Shown piece by piece: positions 1 through 5,257 of a stretch of 6,305 nt of DNA. The notes under the pieces are model-generated. The model was not told the origin of the DNA and did no database searches. It worked only from the letters and a program-made list of their open reading frames with translations. Both the position numbers and the translations under genes were made by a program. The stretch spans positions 1 through 6,305 of the forward strand of contig NZ_JANUSD010000032.1 of assembly GCF_024793945.1 (NCBI RefSeq), given 5' to 3'. Within the stretch, counting starts at the first letter, position 1; each line of letters begins with the position of its first letter. The DNA is from Emticicia fluvialis. GTDB lineage: Bacteria; Bacteroidota; Bacteroidia; Cytophagales; Spirosomataceae.

Positions 1-90
1 AATGCCAAGGTAAAGGCTTTCAGAAGCCAATTCAGAGGTGTGAAAAACATCCCATTCTTTTTATATAGACTTACCCAAATCTATGCTTAG
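1..90 (+). CDS. IS-B transposase, C-terminal end (partial, 5' cut by window edge)
   Basis: The frame from position 1 reads NAKVKAFRSQ, then FRGVKNIPFF, then LYRLTQIYA and a TAG stop. It aligns without gaps to residues 300-328 of the complete IS-A transposase at 5247-6233, with conserved blocks NAKVKA, QFRGV, N-I, FFL and RL--IYA. In IS-A the catalytic Glu (E297, context SAESFN) lies three codons before this point, so the equivalent residue of IS-B should fall just outside the window. The product would be a DDE transposase acting on the IS-B ends. Whether the whole gene is intact cannot be judged from here. Confidence 0.8.
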   Translation, partial: NAKVKAFRSQFRGVKNIPFFLYRLTQIYA

Positions 91-100
91 ATATAACTAC

Positions 101-123
101 CCCACAGGTTTTAGCCTTGATCC
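101..123 (+). repeat. IS-B right terminal inverted repeat
   Basis: Read inward on the - strand it begins GGATCAAGGCTAAAACC. It matches the IS-B left repeat at 1900-1922 at 17 of 23 positions and recurs as the right repeat of the deleted IS-B at 1431-1453. Its outer end is the junction with IS-A at 123/124. The repeat supplies the stop codon (complement of 111-113) that ends the truncated IS-A transposase frame. Confidence 0.8.
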
Positions 124-974
124 AGGATTTTCTCATAGTGGTTCTGAATCGTTCGTGCAATTGTATTGAATGAATCGAAACTTGCCTTTTCAATCTGATT
201 ATACCATAGTGCCAGCTTTTTGAATGCTACAATTCTTTCTTTGGAGTGGGTAAAAATGTCAGATAATCCTCTACTCAATACATAAGCTTCTGCAATGTCT
301 GGATATAATCTGAATAAGATTTGAGCTCTGTGTGTTTGTGATTCAGACCAGTTATGCTGCTTTTTGTAAAGTAAATATCGGCTCCGGGCTAATAACTGTT
401 TGAGTGTATCTCCGTTCTCTAGTATTTGAGGGGTAAAAGATACTTTTTGCTCCTTAGCTGATTGCATTTGCTTGTTTTCTTCTTCCATTGCCTGCCACCT
501 GTGTTGGATTCTAATCTCTTGTACTGCATCACAGGCTAGCTGTTGAACGTGGAATCTATCGGCTGTAAGCTTGGCTTTGAGGAATGCTCTTCTGGCTATT
601 TTCTCCATTGTAGGAGCTAAATCTAAAGTCACTTCTTTTACCTTCTTCCTTAGAGATTCAGGTATCTGACGTAATACTTCTATGATTTTCTCACTTTCAG
701 TTCCCTTTATCATGGCTACTAAAGTGCCTTTACGTCCTTTAGCTGCTTTATTAGTTAGAATAGTATAAAGCTCTCCCTGCGATAAGCTCGTCTCATCAAT
801 AGATAGATATTCACCAATATTCTCAGTGAACAACAACCAATCTTCATCATGTGAGGCTTGTGACCAATTCTTGTAGTCACTTAAATGACTTACATACTGT
901 TCCTGGAATCGCTTGCCTTCTAAGCCATAAAGTTCTCCCAGTGTTTTACAACTAATGGGGGTATTATCTACCAA
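111..974 (-). pseudogene. IS-A copy 1 transposase, catalytic region, truncated
   Basis: This is the second frame of IS-A copy 1, an ISL3-like DDE transposase normally acting on IS ends. It matches residues 1-284 of the copy 2 product at 271 of 284 positions. It retains the first acidic residue (SIDET, D60), D118 in TLDLA and D139 in ADRFHVQQL. After residue 284 it runs into the IS-B terminal repeat, adds three foreign residues (DQG) and stops at 111-113. It therefore lacks the C-terminal block with the catalytic Glu (SAESFN in copy 2) and is inactive. No ATG precedes the core: the apparent start at 974 is a TTG, and the open frame extends back to about 1019. Expression probably depended on frameshift fusion to the upstream ORF. 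Changes such as P132L and P206Q relative to copy 2 fit a decaying copy. Confidence 0.88.
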
Positions 975-1323
975 GTCCTTTCGGTCGGCGTTCCGATAAA
1001 AAAAATGCGAATTCTTTCGTCATTCGGGTGCCATCAGCTACCATTTCCCAATTTCTATAGACTGTTTTACCAGTAGTGAGATTCAGCCATTTCCTACGCT
1101 TGATTTTTAGATAGCACGCTTTACCTCGTAAAGGAAAATCTCTTACAGTTTCTTCGTCAAAGAAACCCTTTGATTGTAGCTGGTTAGATTGATATTCTTG
1201 GGGTGGTACATTCTTCTCGGATAAAAACAGATAGTAAGATTCCTCTTTCTTTATTACGTTAGTCAATTCAAAGTATTCTAAGATTCATTCAGGAAGTAGT
1301 AATGATAGTAGCGTCGTATCCAA
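964..1323 (-). pseudogene. IS-A copy 1 N-terminal-region ORF, nonsense at codon 13
   Basis: This is the counterpart of the 119-residue ORF at 4898-5257. It resembles proteins annotated as ISAon1-family transposase N-terminal region. Codon 13, GGA (Gly) in copy 2, is TGA here (complement of 1285-1287), within the otherwise identical context LLLPE-stop-ILEYFEL. Downstream of the stop the frame is open to 964, with only two substitutions relative to copy 2 (A to Q, and S to G in SKGFF). Reinitiation at a TTG at 1264-1266 would give a 100-residue product lacking the conserved LLSLLLPEGILEYFEL block. The conserved tail has KIKRRKW, then VYRNWEMVADGTRMTKEFA. The ORF end overlaps the transposase frame. 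Confidence 0.85.
985..1005 (-). promoter_or_regulatory. Putative slippage site of IS-A copy 1
   Basis: On the coding strand a run of eight T (complement of 998-1005) is followed after one base by a 4-bp hairpin, TCGG-AACG-CCGA (complement of 985-996). It lies in the overlap of the N-terminal and transposase frames and is identical to the site in copy 2 at 5216-5236. Confidence 0.45.
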
Positions 1324-1340
1324 GTCCGTATTCTTTTTCG

Positions 1341-1371
1341 CAAAGTAACTCCTTTTTTACCTACTCCCCAA
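1341..1371 (-). promoter_or_regulatory. Putative IS-A copy 1 promoter, partly in the terminal repeat
   Basis: On the - strand a TTG (complement of 1369-1371, inside the terminal repeat) is followed after 21 bp by TACTTTG (complement of 1341-1347). This approximates the Bacteroidota -33 TTG and -7 TAnnTTTG pair, with one base missing from the -7 motif. The same arrangement is present in copy 2. Confidence 0.3.
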
Positions 1372-1387
1372 CTTTTCAGATTGACCC
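1365..1387 (-). repeat. IS-A copy 1 left terminal inverted repeat
   Basis: Read inward on the - strand it begins GGGTCAATCTGAAAAG and ends TTGGGGA. It is identical to the copy 2 left repeat at 4834-4856 and matches the copy 2 right repeat at 19 of 23 positions. Homology between the two copies stops exactly at its outer end. Confidence 0.85.
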
Positions 1388-1430
1388 ACTGACCGCTTCA
1401 TTTATTCTACTAGTTCGAAGTGAATTATTA
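1388..1430. other. 43-bp spacer between two ISs
   Basis: This short unique segment separates the IS-A copy 1 left end from the right end of the deleted IS-B. I see no gene, promoter or repeat in it. The 8 bp beside either IS do not match the flank at the other visible end of that element, so no target duplication is recognisable. Confidence 0.5.
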
Positions 1431-1453
1431 GGATCAAGTCTAAAACCTGTGGG
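1431..1453 (-). repeat. Right terminal inverted repeat of the deleted IS-B
   Basis: It begins GGATCAAGTCTAAAACC on the + strand, reading inward from the outer end at 1431. It differs from the IS-B end at 101-123 at one position and matches its own left repeat at 17 of 23 positions. Confidence 0.75.
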
Positions 1454-1463
1454 GTAGTTATAT

Positions 1464-1493
1464 CTAAGCATAGATTTGGGTAAGTCTACATAA
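1464..1493 (-). pseudogene. IS-B transposase, last nine codons only
   Basis: On the - strand this reads LCRLTQIYA and a TAG stop. It is the same as the end of the IS-B transposase at 64-90 except for one Tyr-to-Cys change. Upstream the sequence switches abruptly to the tail of the N-terminal-region ORF, marking an internal deletion. It has no function as a gene. Confidence 0.75.
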
Positions 1494-1498
1494 CCGGA

Positions 1499-1839
1499 TT
1501 AGAATCGATTGAGCTCTTTTAAAAAAGAAGCGAATTCCCTAGTTATCCGCGTACCATCTGCCATTAAATCACAGTTCCTGTAAACTACTATTTCTATTGT
1601 ATAGCTACACCACCTGCGGGCGTTTGATATGAAGAAAAACTTTATGCCCTCTAATTGGAAAGTCCTGAACCGTAATCTCATCGAAGAAACCCCTTGGACT
1701 CCAACTTCTGATTCTCAAATTCTTTGGGTATCTGATTAATCTCTTGTAGATATAAATGCTTTACTTCTGCCGTAGTCTTGTAATAAGTAAGCTCAAAATT
1801 TTCAACTAAAAAGGCTGGTAGTAATAACTTTAAAATGTC
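1499..1839 (-). pseudogene. IS-B N-terminal-region ORF, two frameshifts
   Basis: This is a broken relative of the IS-A N-terminal ORF at 4898-5257, pieced together from three frames on the - strand. The first piece (from 1839) reads DILKLLLPAFLVENFELTYY and later QKLESKG, matching the LLSLLLPE, FEL and QLQSKGFF blocks of IS-A. An extra base at about 1689-1693 shifts the frame. The next piece reads FFDEITVQDFPIRG, matching FFDEETVRDFPLRG. A second indel at about 1617-1622 leads to the last piece, RRWCSY and then VVYRNCDLMADGTRITREFA, ending FLKELNRF and a TAA stop at 1499-1501. No ATG or other obvious start lies between 1839 and the in-frame stop at 1852-1854. The gene is a decayed accessory frame of a deleted IS. 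Confidence 0.75.
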
Positions 1840-1899
1840 ATTATGACTTTCTTACATCTATCTTTTCTTAAAATGCAAAGAACGAAATTACACTACCGA

Positions 1900-1922
1900 C
1901 CCAAAACTTTTAGGTTTGACCC
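1900..1922 (-). repeat. Left terminal inverted repeat of the deleted IS-B
   Basis: Read inward on the - strand it begins GGGTCAAACCTAAAAG and ends TTTTGGG. It shares GGGTCAA at the tip with the IS-A left repeat, and matches the IS-B right repeat at 17 of 23 positions. This places the outer boundary at 1922. Confidence 0.7.
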
Positions 1923-1939
1923 TGACTAGGCTTGGTTAT

Positions 1940-1978
1940 AAAAAAAAGCTCTTCCCTATCAGATAGAGAAGAGCTTTT
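1940..1978 (-). terminator. Rho-independent terminator of the LruC-domain gene
   Basis: A perfect 11-bp stem (AAAAGCTCTTC at 1944-1954 with its complement at 1968-1978) continues, after one mismatched pair, into a 4-bp stem CTAT/ATAG around a 3-base loop. On the - strand the hairpin is followed by eight U (complement of 1940-1947), partly overlapping the stem. It starts about 25 bp after the stop codon of the lipoprotein gene. The + strand side is followed by TTTTCTTA, so weak activity in the other direction is possible. Confidence 0.85.
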
Positions 1979-2003
1979 CTTATATAAGCATCTACTTAAA
2001 CTC

Positions 2004-4244
2004 TTAGCGAGACAAATACCAGTCTGTATTTTTTAATCCTCCGCTAAGTGCCCAGTCCTGAAACTTAGGATATACATCTTTAATGTTTTTTGACTCCGGT
2101 GGGCTCACAAACGATACCGGTAAGGCTAATCCCCATGGTTCGTTGTTGATAGATTTATATGGGTCTGTCAATGATAGTAATTTGCCTTTTGCACCCTCAT
2201 AGATAGATTTACTTATCTTATCGGTTGCCTTAAAACCTACCAGGTGAACTTCACTTCTGCCACTGGCGCTGGTTTCGCTTGTAAGAACCACAAAGACGTT
2301 AAGCGCATTGTAGGTGAAGTTTTCTACCGGTGTGTTAAATTCTATTGTAATGGTTAAATCTAATGGGTTGTAGTTACCGTTTTGGGTAGATATCAATCGG
2401 GTGTCTGCTACGCCAAAGGCTTTGTGAGCGTCATCAACTATTGTTACTACAGCGTTCGTCTGACCAGATTCTACTCCGTTCGATCCAAGTTTCAGATTAT
2501 TACCTACTAAATCCTGACGTGAATAGGTTACTGATTTCACATTCCCTGATGCTATGCCGTCTAACTGAATGGCACCTGACATACGTTTGGTAGCACCTAC
2601 TGAACGTAATTTCGCTTTCAATGCTACTTTAACCGTTTTATTTGACGAATTCTGGAATTTTGAGACATTCATATCTACCACAAAGTCGTTCAAATCGTAG
2701 TCTCCTGTTTCAGGCCAGTTATCTTCAAAAGAATAGGAGTAGGTTCCTAGATTAACTTCTGTAATGGTCTGGTCTGTTGGCGTAGTACCCGAGCCGCTAT
2801 CATTATTGCCACCAGCATTACAGTTAGTTGAGGCAATTTTAACAGTTGATTTTTCATAGGCCACCAAAGCTGCTGGTCTTGAAACTATATAATAAGTACT
2901 CCATTGACCGTTAGGGGTATGATCAGAACATGCAATCTCAAGGTTACCTGAATACGTTATGGCTTCCCACTGATTATTTACATCAACCTTTTTCAATCTG
3001 GCCACTGCACTTTCAGTTCCGGTTCCAGTCATGTAATTTTTGTTACTTGTAAAGTTAGCCGATACCCACACATCCAGAATTGCAGATGAAGCAAGGTTGA
3101 TTTTAGTACCGCCTGCAACCAATTTCTTGATACCAAGCAAAGACTTTTCTGCTACATTAATGGTTGCATTAGTAGTAGTCAGGTTGTCAATTGTTGTATG
3201 ACAAACAGTTTCTAAAGTTGCATTGGTAAGCGAAGCATCTTTCACCTGTAATGTTCCTTCATTTCGTATCTTGGTAGAACCCGTTGTGCTTGTCAGATTA
3301 TCAATAGAGGCTGTTCCGTAGTTAGTAAAACTTCCGTTGGCAAATGTAGCGCTCTTGGCATTTAATGTACCATAATTGGTGTAAAGCGTCTCATTTGAGG
3401 TATTCAGGGTTTCAAAAATCGCTGTTCCGTAGTTAGCAAAAGCGCCACCGGTGTTCTGAATAACATTCACTAAATCAAGTGTACCACCAGAAGTTACAAT
3501 AATTGCATTATTGCCACCCAGGTTTAATGTGAAGTTACGGTTCTTCCAGGTACCCTGTATATATATTTTCACGCCGCTTGTACCATTATTTGCGTTAATT
3601 TCACCTATAAAGTTGTCAGAGGCCTTTACAACATACGCTTTATTTGACTCAACCGTAATATTTGAGTTACCACTTATGGCAATAGCTGTATTGGGCACAA
3701 CCACAGGCGCGTTATCTGCAATACTGTAAGCAGCAGCAACACCAGCCATTGAGTTGGCAGATTCGCCACGAAGAGCGCTGGCTCTAAAACTACCAGTATC
3801 GCCTGACTTTGAAACTGTTACAGAATTAACATCTTTAATTGATACCATTGAAACTGAAGCTATACCAACAGGAGAGGTCTCTCTAAGGTACACATATTGC
3901 AAGCCAACAGGAACAGTAACTTTATCAACAAAGTCCTGGCCTTTTTTTGCTTGCCCGGCCCCTAATAAATTGGCAGCTGTTCCAAGTTTTGGGTCATTAT
4001 CAAATAATTCAACTTTGTAGAAGTACTGACCATTGTATTTGTCGTTAATAACGACACGAACATCAAGAGTTCTAACCGATGACCATTTAAAATCAGACGG
4101 TATAACACTTCCAGAAGGAAACAACTTTGCAGCAGCAGGAGTTGTGTCAGTTGGAGTAAACTCTAATTTAGAGCAGCTGGTAGCGCCCAGCATGATGCCT
4201 GTTAAACCTAACAGAAGGAAACGAAAATTTTTGCGCTTGTACAT
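2004..4244 (-). CDS. LruC (DUF4842) domain surface lipoprotein with beta-solenoid-like repeats
   Basis: The 746-residue product begins MYKRKNF, a hydrophobic stretch (about residues 9-21) and GATSC, with Cys24 as the likely lipidated residue. The -3 Ala is tolerated in Bacteroidota lipoboxes. Residues 51-145 look like a beta-rich, Ig-like module. Residues 245-390 hold glycine- and asparagine-rich strands, including NYGT-type units every 18-20 residues at 271, 290, 308 and 328, suggesting a beta-solenoid. A low-complexity linker (about 476-492, NNDSGSGTTPT) leads to the C-terminal LruC domain. This has the acidic signature EDNWPETGDYDLNDFVVD (507-524), which looks like a metal-binding loop, then EVHLVGFKAT (665-674), PWGLALP (703-709) and DVYPKFQDWALSGG (723-736). 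I infer a cell-surface or outer-membrane lipoprotein; its ligand is unknown. The gene is monocistronic, starts at the ATG at 4244 with no Shine-Dalgarno site, and is flanked by inverted IS-A copies. Confidence 0.88.
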   Translation of the reverse strand: MYKRKNFRFLLLGLTGIMLGATSCSKLEFTPTDTTPAAAKLFPSGSVIPSDFKWSSVRTLDVRVVINDKYNGQYFYKVELFDNDPKLGTAANLLGAGQAKKGQDFVDKVTVPVGLQYVYLRETSPVGIASVSMVSIKDVNSVTVSKSGDTGSFRASALRGESANSMAGVAAAYSIADNAPVVVPNTAIAISGNSNITVESNKAYVVKASDNFIGEINANNGTSGVKIYIQGTWKNRNFTLNLGGNNAIIVTSGGTLDLVNVIQNTGGAFANYGTAIFETLNTSNETLYTNYGTLNAKSATFANGSFTNYGTASIDNLTSTTGSTKIRNEGTLQVKDASLTNATLETVCHTTIDNLTTTNATINVAEKSLLGIKKLVAGGTKINLASSAILDVWVSANFTSNKNYMTGTGTESAVARLKKVDVNNQWEAITYSGNLEIACSDHTPNGQWSTYYIVSRPAALVAYEKSTVKIASTNCNAGGNNDSGSGTTPTDQTITEVNLGTYSYSFEDNWPETGDYDLNDFVVDMNVSKFQNSSNKTVKVALKAKLRSVGATKRMSGAIQLDGIASGNVKSVTYSRQDLVGNNLKLGSNGVESGQTNAVVTIVDDAHKAFGVADTRLISTQNGNYNPLDLTITIEFNTPVENFTYNALNVFVVLTSETSASGRSEVHLVGFKATDKISKSIYEGAKGKLLSLTDPYKSINNEPWGLALPVSFVSPPESKNIKDVYPKFQDWALSGGLKNTDWYLSR
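3147..3434 (-). repeat. NYGT-type repeat region within the lipoprotein gene
   Basis: Residues 271-366 comprise four recognisable units starting NYGT (271), NYGT (290), NYGT (308) and NEGT (328), plus a degenerate fifth (CHTT, 347). Each has the pattern N-Y-G-T, short strand, S/T-rich turn, second strand. At DNA level, two units share the identical 16-mer GCTGTTCCGTAGTTAG (3310-3325 and 3421-3436 on the + strand), so unit number could change by slippage or recombination. Confidence 0.65.
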
Positions 4245-4257
4245 TTTAGCTAAGGTT

Positions 4258-4265
4258 CAAAAATA
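4258..4265 (-). promoter_or_regulatory. Putative -7 promoter element of the LruC-domain gene
   Basis: On the - strand 4265-4258 reads TATTTTTG, an exact match to the Bacteroidota -7 consensus TAnnTTTG, in AT-rich sequence. It lies 13 bp before the ATG, which would leave a leader of only a few bases. No convincing TTG lies 17-23 bp upstream; the nearest is 10 bp away, so the assignment is tentative. Confidence 0.35.
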
Positions 4266-4639
4266 AAGTCAGAGACAATATAATTTAATTAAATAAAAAT
4301 TCCTGATTAAATACAAAAAATTTACAAATAACATCAAGCAGAAAAATGATTGAGGAAAAAGTCCGTCAGCATCTTTTTAAAAGATTTTCTATTCATAAAT
4401 AACAAGACAAAAATGTTAAAAATATTAATAAATAAATGTTGTTTTTCGACGATTGGAAGAAAAAAAGGGGATATTGGTTCATTTCAGCCAGTCAATTATG
4501 CAGAGGTCTGAATCTTAATCAAAGCAAGCCAAAAAATAGACGTTATCAAACAAAAATAATAATCATCAATAAACTGGATTATTACACTTATAATTCAGAC
4601 AATTCAATGGATTTGAGTGCTGTCAATCATCACGATTAT
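4266..4639. other. AT-rich intergenic stretch, no gene recognised
   Basis: This region is markedly AT-rich with many A runs. A + strand frame at 4436-4660 (74 codons) has no recognisable domain and biased Lys/Asn/Ile content typical of random AT-rich sequence. A small palindrome, ATCTTTTTAAAAGAT at 4371-4385 followed by TTTT, could be a weak terminator but has a tiny A/T-only stem. Nothing else is supported. Confidence 0.5.
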
Positions 4640-4833
4640 GAGGAAAGCGCGAAAGTCTGATCATGCTCAAAGCGGGAATTAACGCAAAAAAACCTTAGAA
4701 CTGCTTCTTAAGACTTCGGAATAAAAACCGGGTGGACGCTTATACTCCCAAGTATGAAAACAGAACCAACACGGGGCACGTAGGCCCGGAGCAAACTGGG
4801 TGTCTTCGCTTGGCAAAGAATATCCATTTTTAC
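4640..4833 (+). ncRNA. Candidate structured RNA, possibly 5' fragment of a group II intron, cut by IS-A
   Basis: GC content rises sharply here and no convincing ORF is present. Several pairings suggest folded RNA. They include a bulged hairpin at 4694-4712 (CTTAGAA with TTCTTAAG), a long-range stem CCGGG 4728-4732 with CCCGG 4785-4789, CCAAG 4748-4752 with CTTGG 4809-4813, and an alternative local stem GGGC 4774-4777 with GCCC 4784-4787. Phrases such as GCGAAAGTCTGATC and CACGGGGCACGTAGGCCCGG are reminiscent, from memory only, of group II intron domain I. No intron 3' end or reverse transcriptase is present, and the segment ends abruptly at the IS-A boundary. Strand is assigned on this resemblance. 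It could instead be unrelated intergenic sequence. Confidence 0.3.
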
Positions 4834-4856
4834 GGGTCAATCTGAAAAGTTGGGGA
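4834..4856 (+). repeat. IS-A copy 2 left terminal inverted repeat
   Basis: It begins GGGTCAATCTGAAAAG and ends TTGGGGA. It is identical to the left repeat of copy 1 (1365-1387), where homology between the copies ends at the same base. The inner part contains the TTG proposed as the -33 promoter element. Confidence 0.85.
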
Positions 4857-4880
4857 GTAGGTAAAAAAGGAGTTACTTTG
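4850..4880 (+). promoter_or_regulatory. Putative IS-A copy 2 promoter
   Basis: TTG at 4850-4852, inside the left repeat, lies 21 bp before TACTTTG at 4874-4880. This approximates the Bacteroidota -33/-7 pair but is one base short of TAnnTTTG. It would place the transcript start about 10-15 bp before the TTG start at 4898. AGGAG at 4868-4872 is too far (25 bp) from that start to act as a ribosome site. Confidence 0.3.
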
Positions 4881-4897
4881 CGAAAAAGAATACGGAC

Positions 4898-5257
4898 TTG
4901 GATACGACGCTACTATCATTACTACTTCCTGAAGGAATCTTAGAATACTTTGAATTGACTAACGTGATAAAGAAAGAAGAATCTTACTATCTGTTTTTAT
5001 CCGAGAAGAATGTACCACCTGCTGAATATCAATCTAACCAGCTACAATCAAAGAGTTTCTTTGACGAAGAAACTGTAAGAGATTTTCCTTTACGAGGTAA
5101 AGCGTGCTATCTAAAAATCAAGCGTAGGAAATGGCTGAATCTCACTACTGGTAAAACAGTCTATAGAAATTGGGAAATGGTAGCTGATGGCACCCGAATG
5201 ACGAAAGAATTCGCATTTTTTTTATCGGAACGCCGACCGAAAGGACTTGGTAGATAA
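4898..5257 (+). CDS. IS-A transposase N-terminal-region protein
   Basis: The 119-residue product resembles proteins annotated as ISAon1-family transposase N-terminal region. Conserved blocks are LLSLLLPEGILEYFEL (residues 5-20), FFDEETVRDFPLRGKA (about 53-68) and KIKRRKW, followed by VYRNWEMVADGTRMTKEFA near the C-terminus. The basic, aromatic-rich tail suggests recognition of the IS ends, by analogy with the N-terminal regions of ISL3 transposases; this is inference. The start is probably the TTG at 4898, because no ATG exists between it and the in-frame stop at 4862-4864. The last 11 bases overlap the annotated start of the catalytic ORF, and the real overlap of open frames is 5202-5257. 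It may act alone as a regulator, or mainly as the front half of a frameshift fusion. Confidence 0.82.
   Translation: MDTTLLSLLLPEGILEYFELTNVIKKEESYYLFLSEKNVPPAEYQSNQLQSKSFFDEETVRDFPLRGKACYLKIKRRKWLNLTTGKTVYRNWEMVADGTRMTKEFAFFLSERRPKGLGR
5216..5236 (+). promoter_or_regulatory. Putative programmed slippage site joining the two IS-A ORFs
   Basis: Eight T (5216-5223) are followed one base later by the hairpin TCGG-AACG-CCGA (5225-5236). The site lies in the 5202-5257 window where both frames are open. A +1 or -2 ribosomal shift, or RNA polymerase dropping one U or adding two, would fuse the frames into a product of about 444 residues. The site is preserved in copy 1. Confidence 0.5.

Larger units (their letters stand above)
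1..123 (+). mobile_element. IS-B copy 1, 3' end only (ISAon1/ISL3-like)
   Basis: This is the right end of an insertion sequence whose body lies outside the window. It holds the last 29 codons of a DDE transposase, a TAG stop at 88-90, 10 bp of untranslated sequence and a 23-bp terminal inverted repeat at 101-123. The last 63 bp (61-123) recur at 61 of 63 positions, in opposite orientation, at 1431-1493, which confirms the element boundary at 123. From 124 onward the sequence is IS-A copy 1, matching copy 2 exactly up to its position 6097. IS-B therefore appears to have inserted into IS-A. The element resembles IS-A in architecture but differs clearly in sequence. Confidence 0.85.
124..1387 (-). 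mobile_element. IS-A copy 1, truncated at its 3' end by IS-B
   Basis: These 1264 bp are collinear, without any net indel, with 4834-6097 of IS-A copy 2 in reverse orientation (copy 2 position x corresponds to 6221 minus x). The left terminal repeat is intact at 1365-1387. The last 159 bp, including the catalytic Glu codon and the right terminal repeat, are absent because IS-B sequence begins at 123. The first ORF has a nonsense codon and the second is truncated, so the copy should be unable to make transposase. If IS-B inserted simply, the missing 159 bp should lie to the left of the full IS-B, outside the window, after a short target duplication. Confidence 0.9.
1431..1922 (-). mobile_element. 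Internally deleted IS-B remnant (492 bp, MITE-like)
   Basis: Both ends of an IS-B element are present: the right terminal repeat at 1431-1453 and the left at 1900-1922. Read on the - strand it contains a degenerate N-terminal-region ORF (1839-1499), then a jump at about 1494/1493 directly into the last nine codons and stop of the transposase (1493-1464). Nearly the whole catalytic gene, roughly 0.9-1.0 kb judging by IS-A, has been removed. The retained right end is almost identical to IS-B at 61-123. Such a short element with both ends could still be moved by a transposase acting in trans. The flanks (AATTATTA and TGACTAGG) show no duplication. Confidence 0.8.

Noticed and set aside
1499..1681. 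A 60-codon - strand frame read as an independent small gene
   Set aside because: Only its C-terminal part is in the true frame of the IS-B N-terminal ORF; the start is out of frame, so it is one piece of a frameshifted pseudogene.
3511..4266. Three + strand frames (3511-3729, 3754-4020, 4033-4266)
   Set aside because: They lie antisense to the well-supported LruC-domain lipoprotein gene and encode no recognisable domain.
4351..4365. GAGGAAAAAGTCC-like string resembling an RNase P RNA motif
   Set aside because: It is a short chance match in AT-rich DNA, and none of the other conserved RNase P regions are nearby.
4371..4388. Possible terminator, ATCTTTTTAAAAGAT followed by TTTT
   Set aside because: The stem is A/T only apart from a single G-C pair and has almost no loop, and no upstream gene needs it.
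4436..4660. A + strand frame of 74 codons
   Set aside because: It lies in AT-rich intergenic sequence, has Lys/Asn/Ile-rich composition, no recognised motif and no promoter or ribosome site, and runs into the GC-rich putative RNA.
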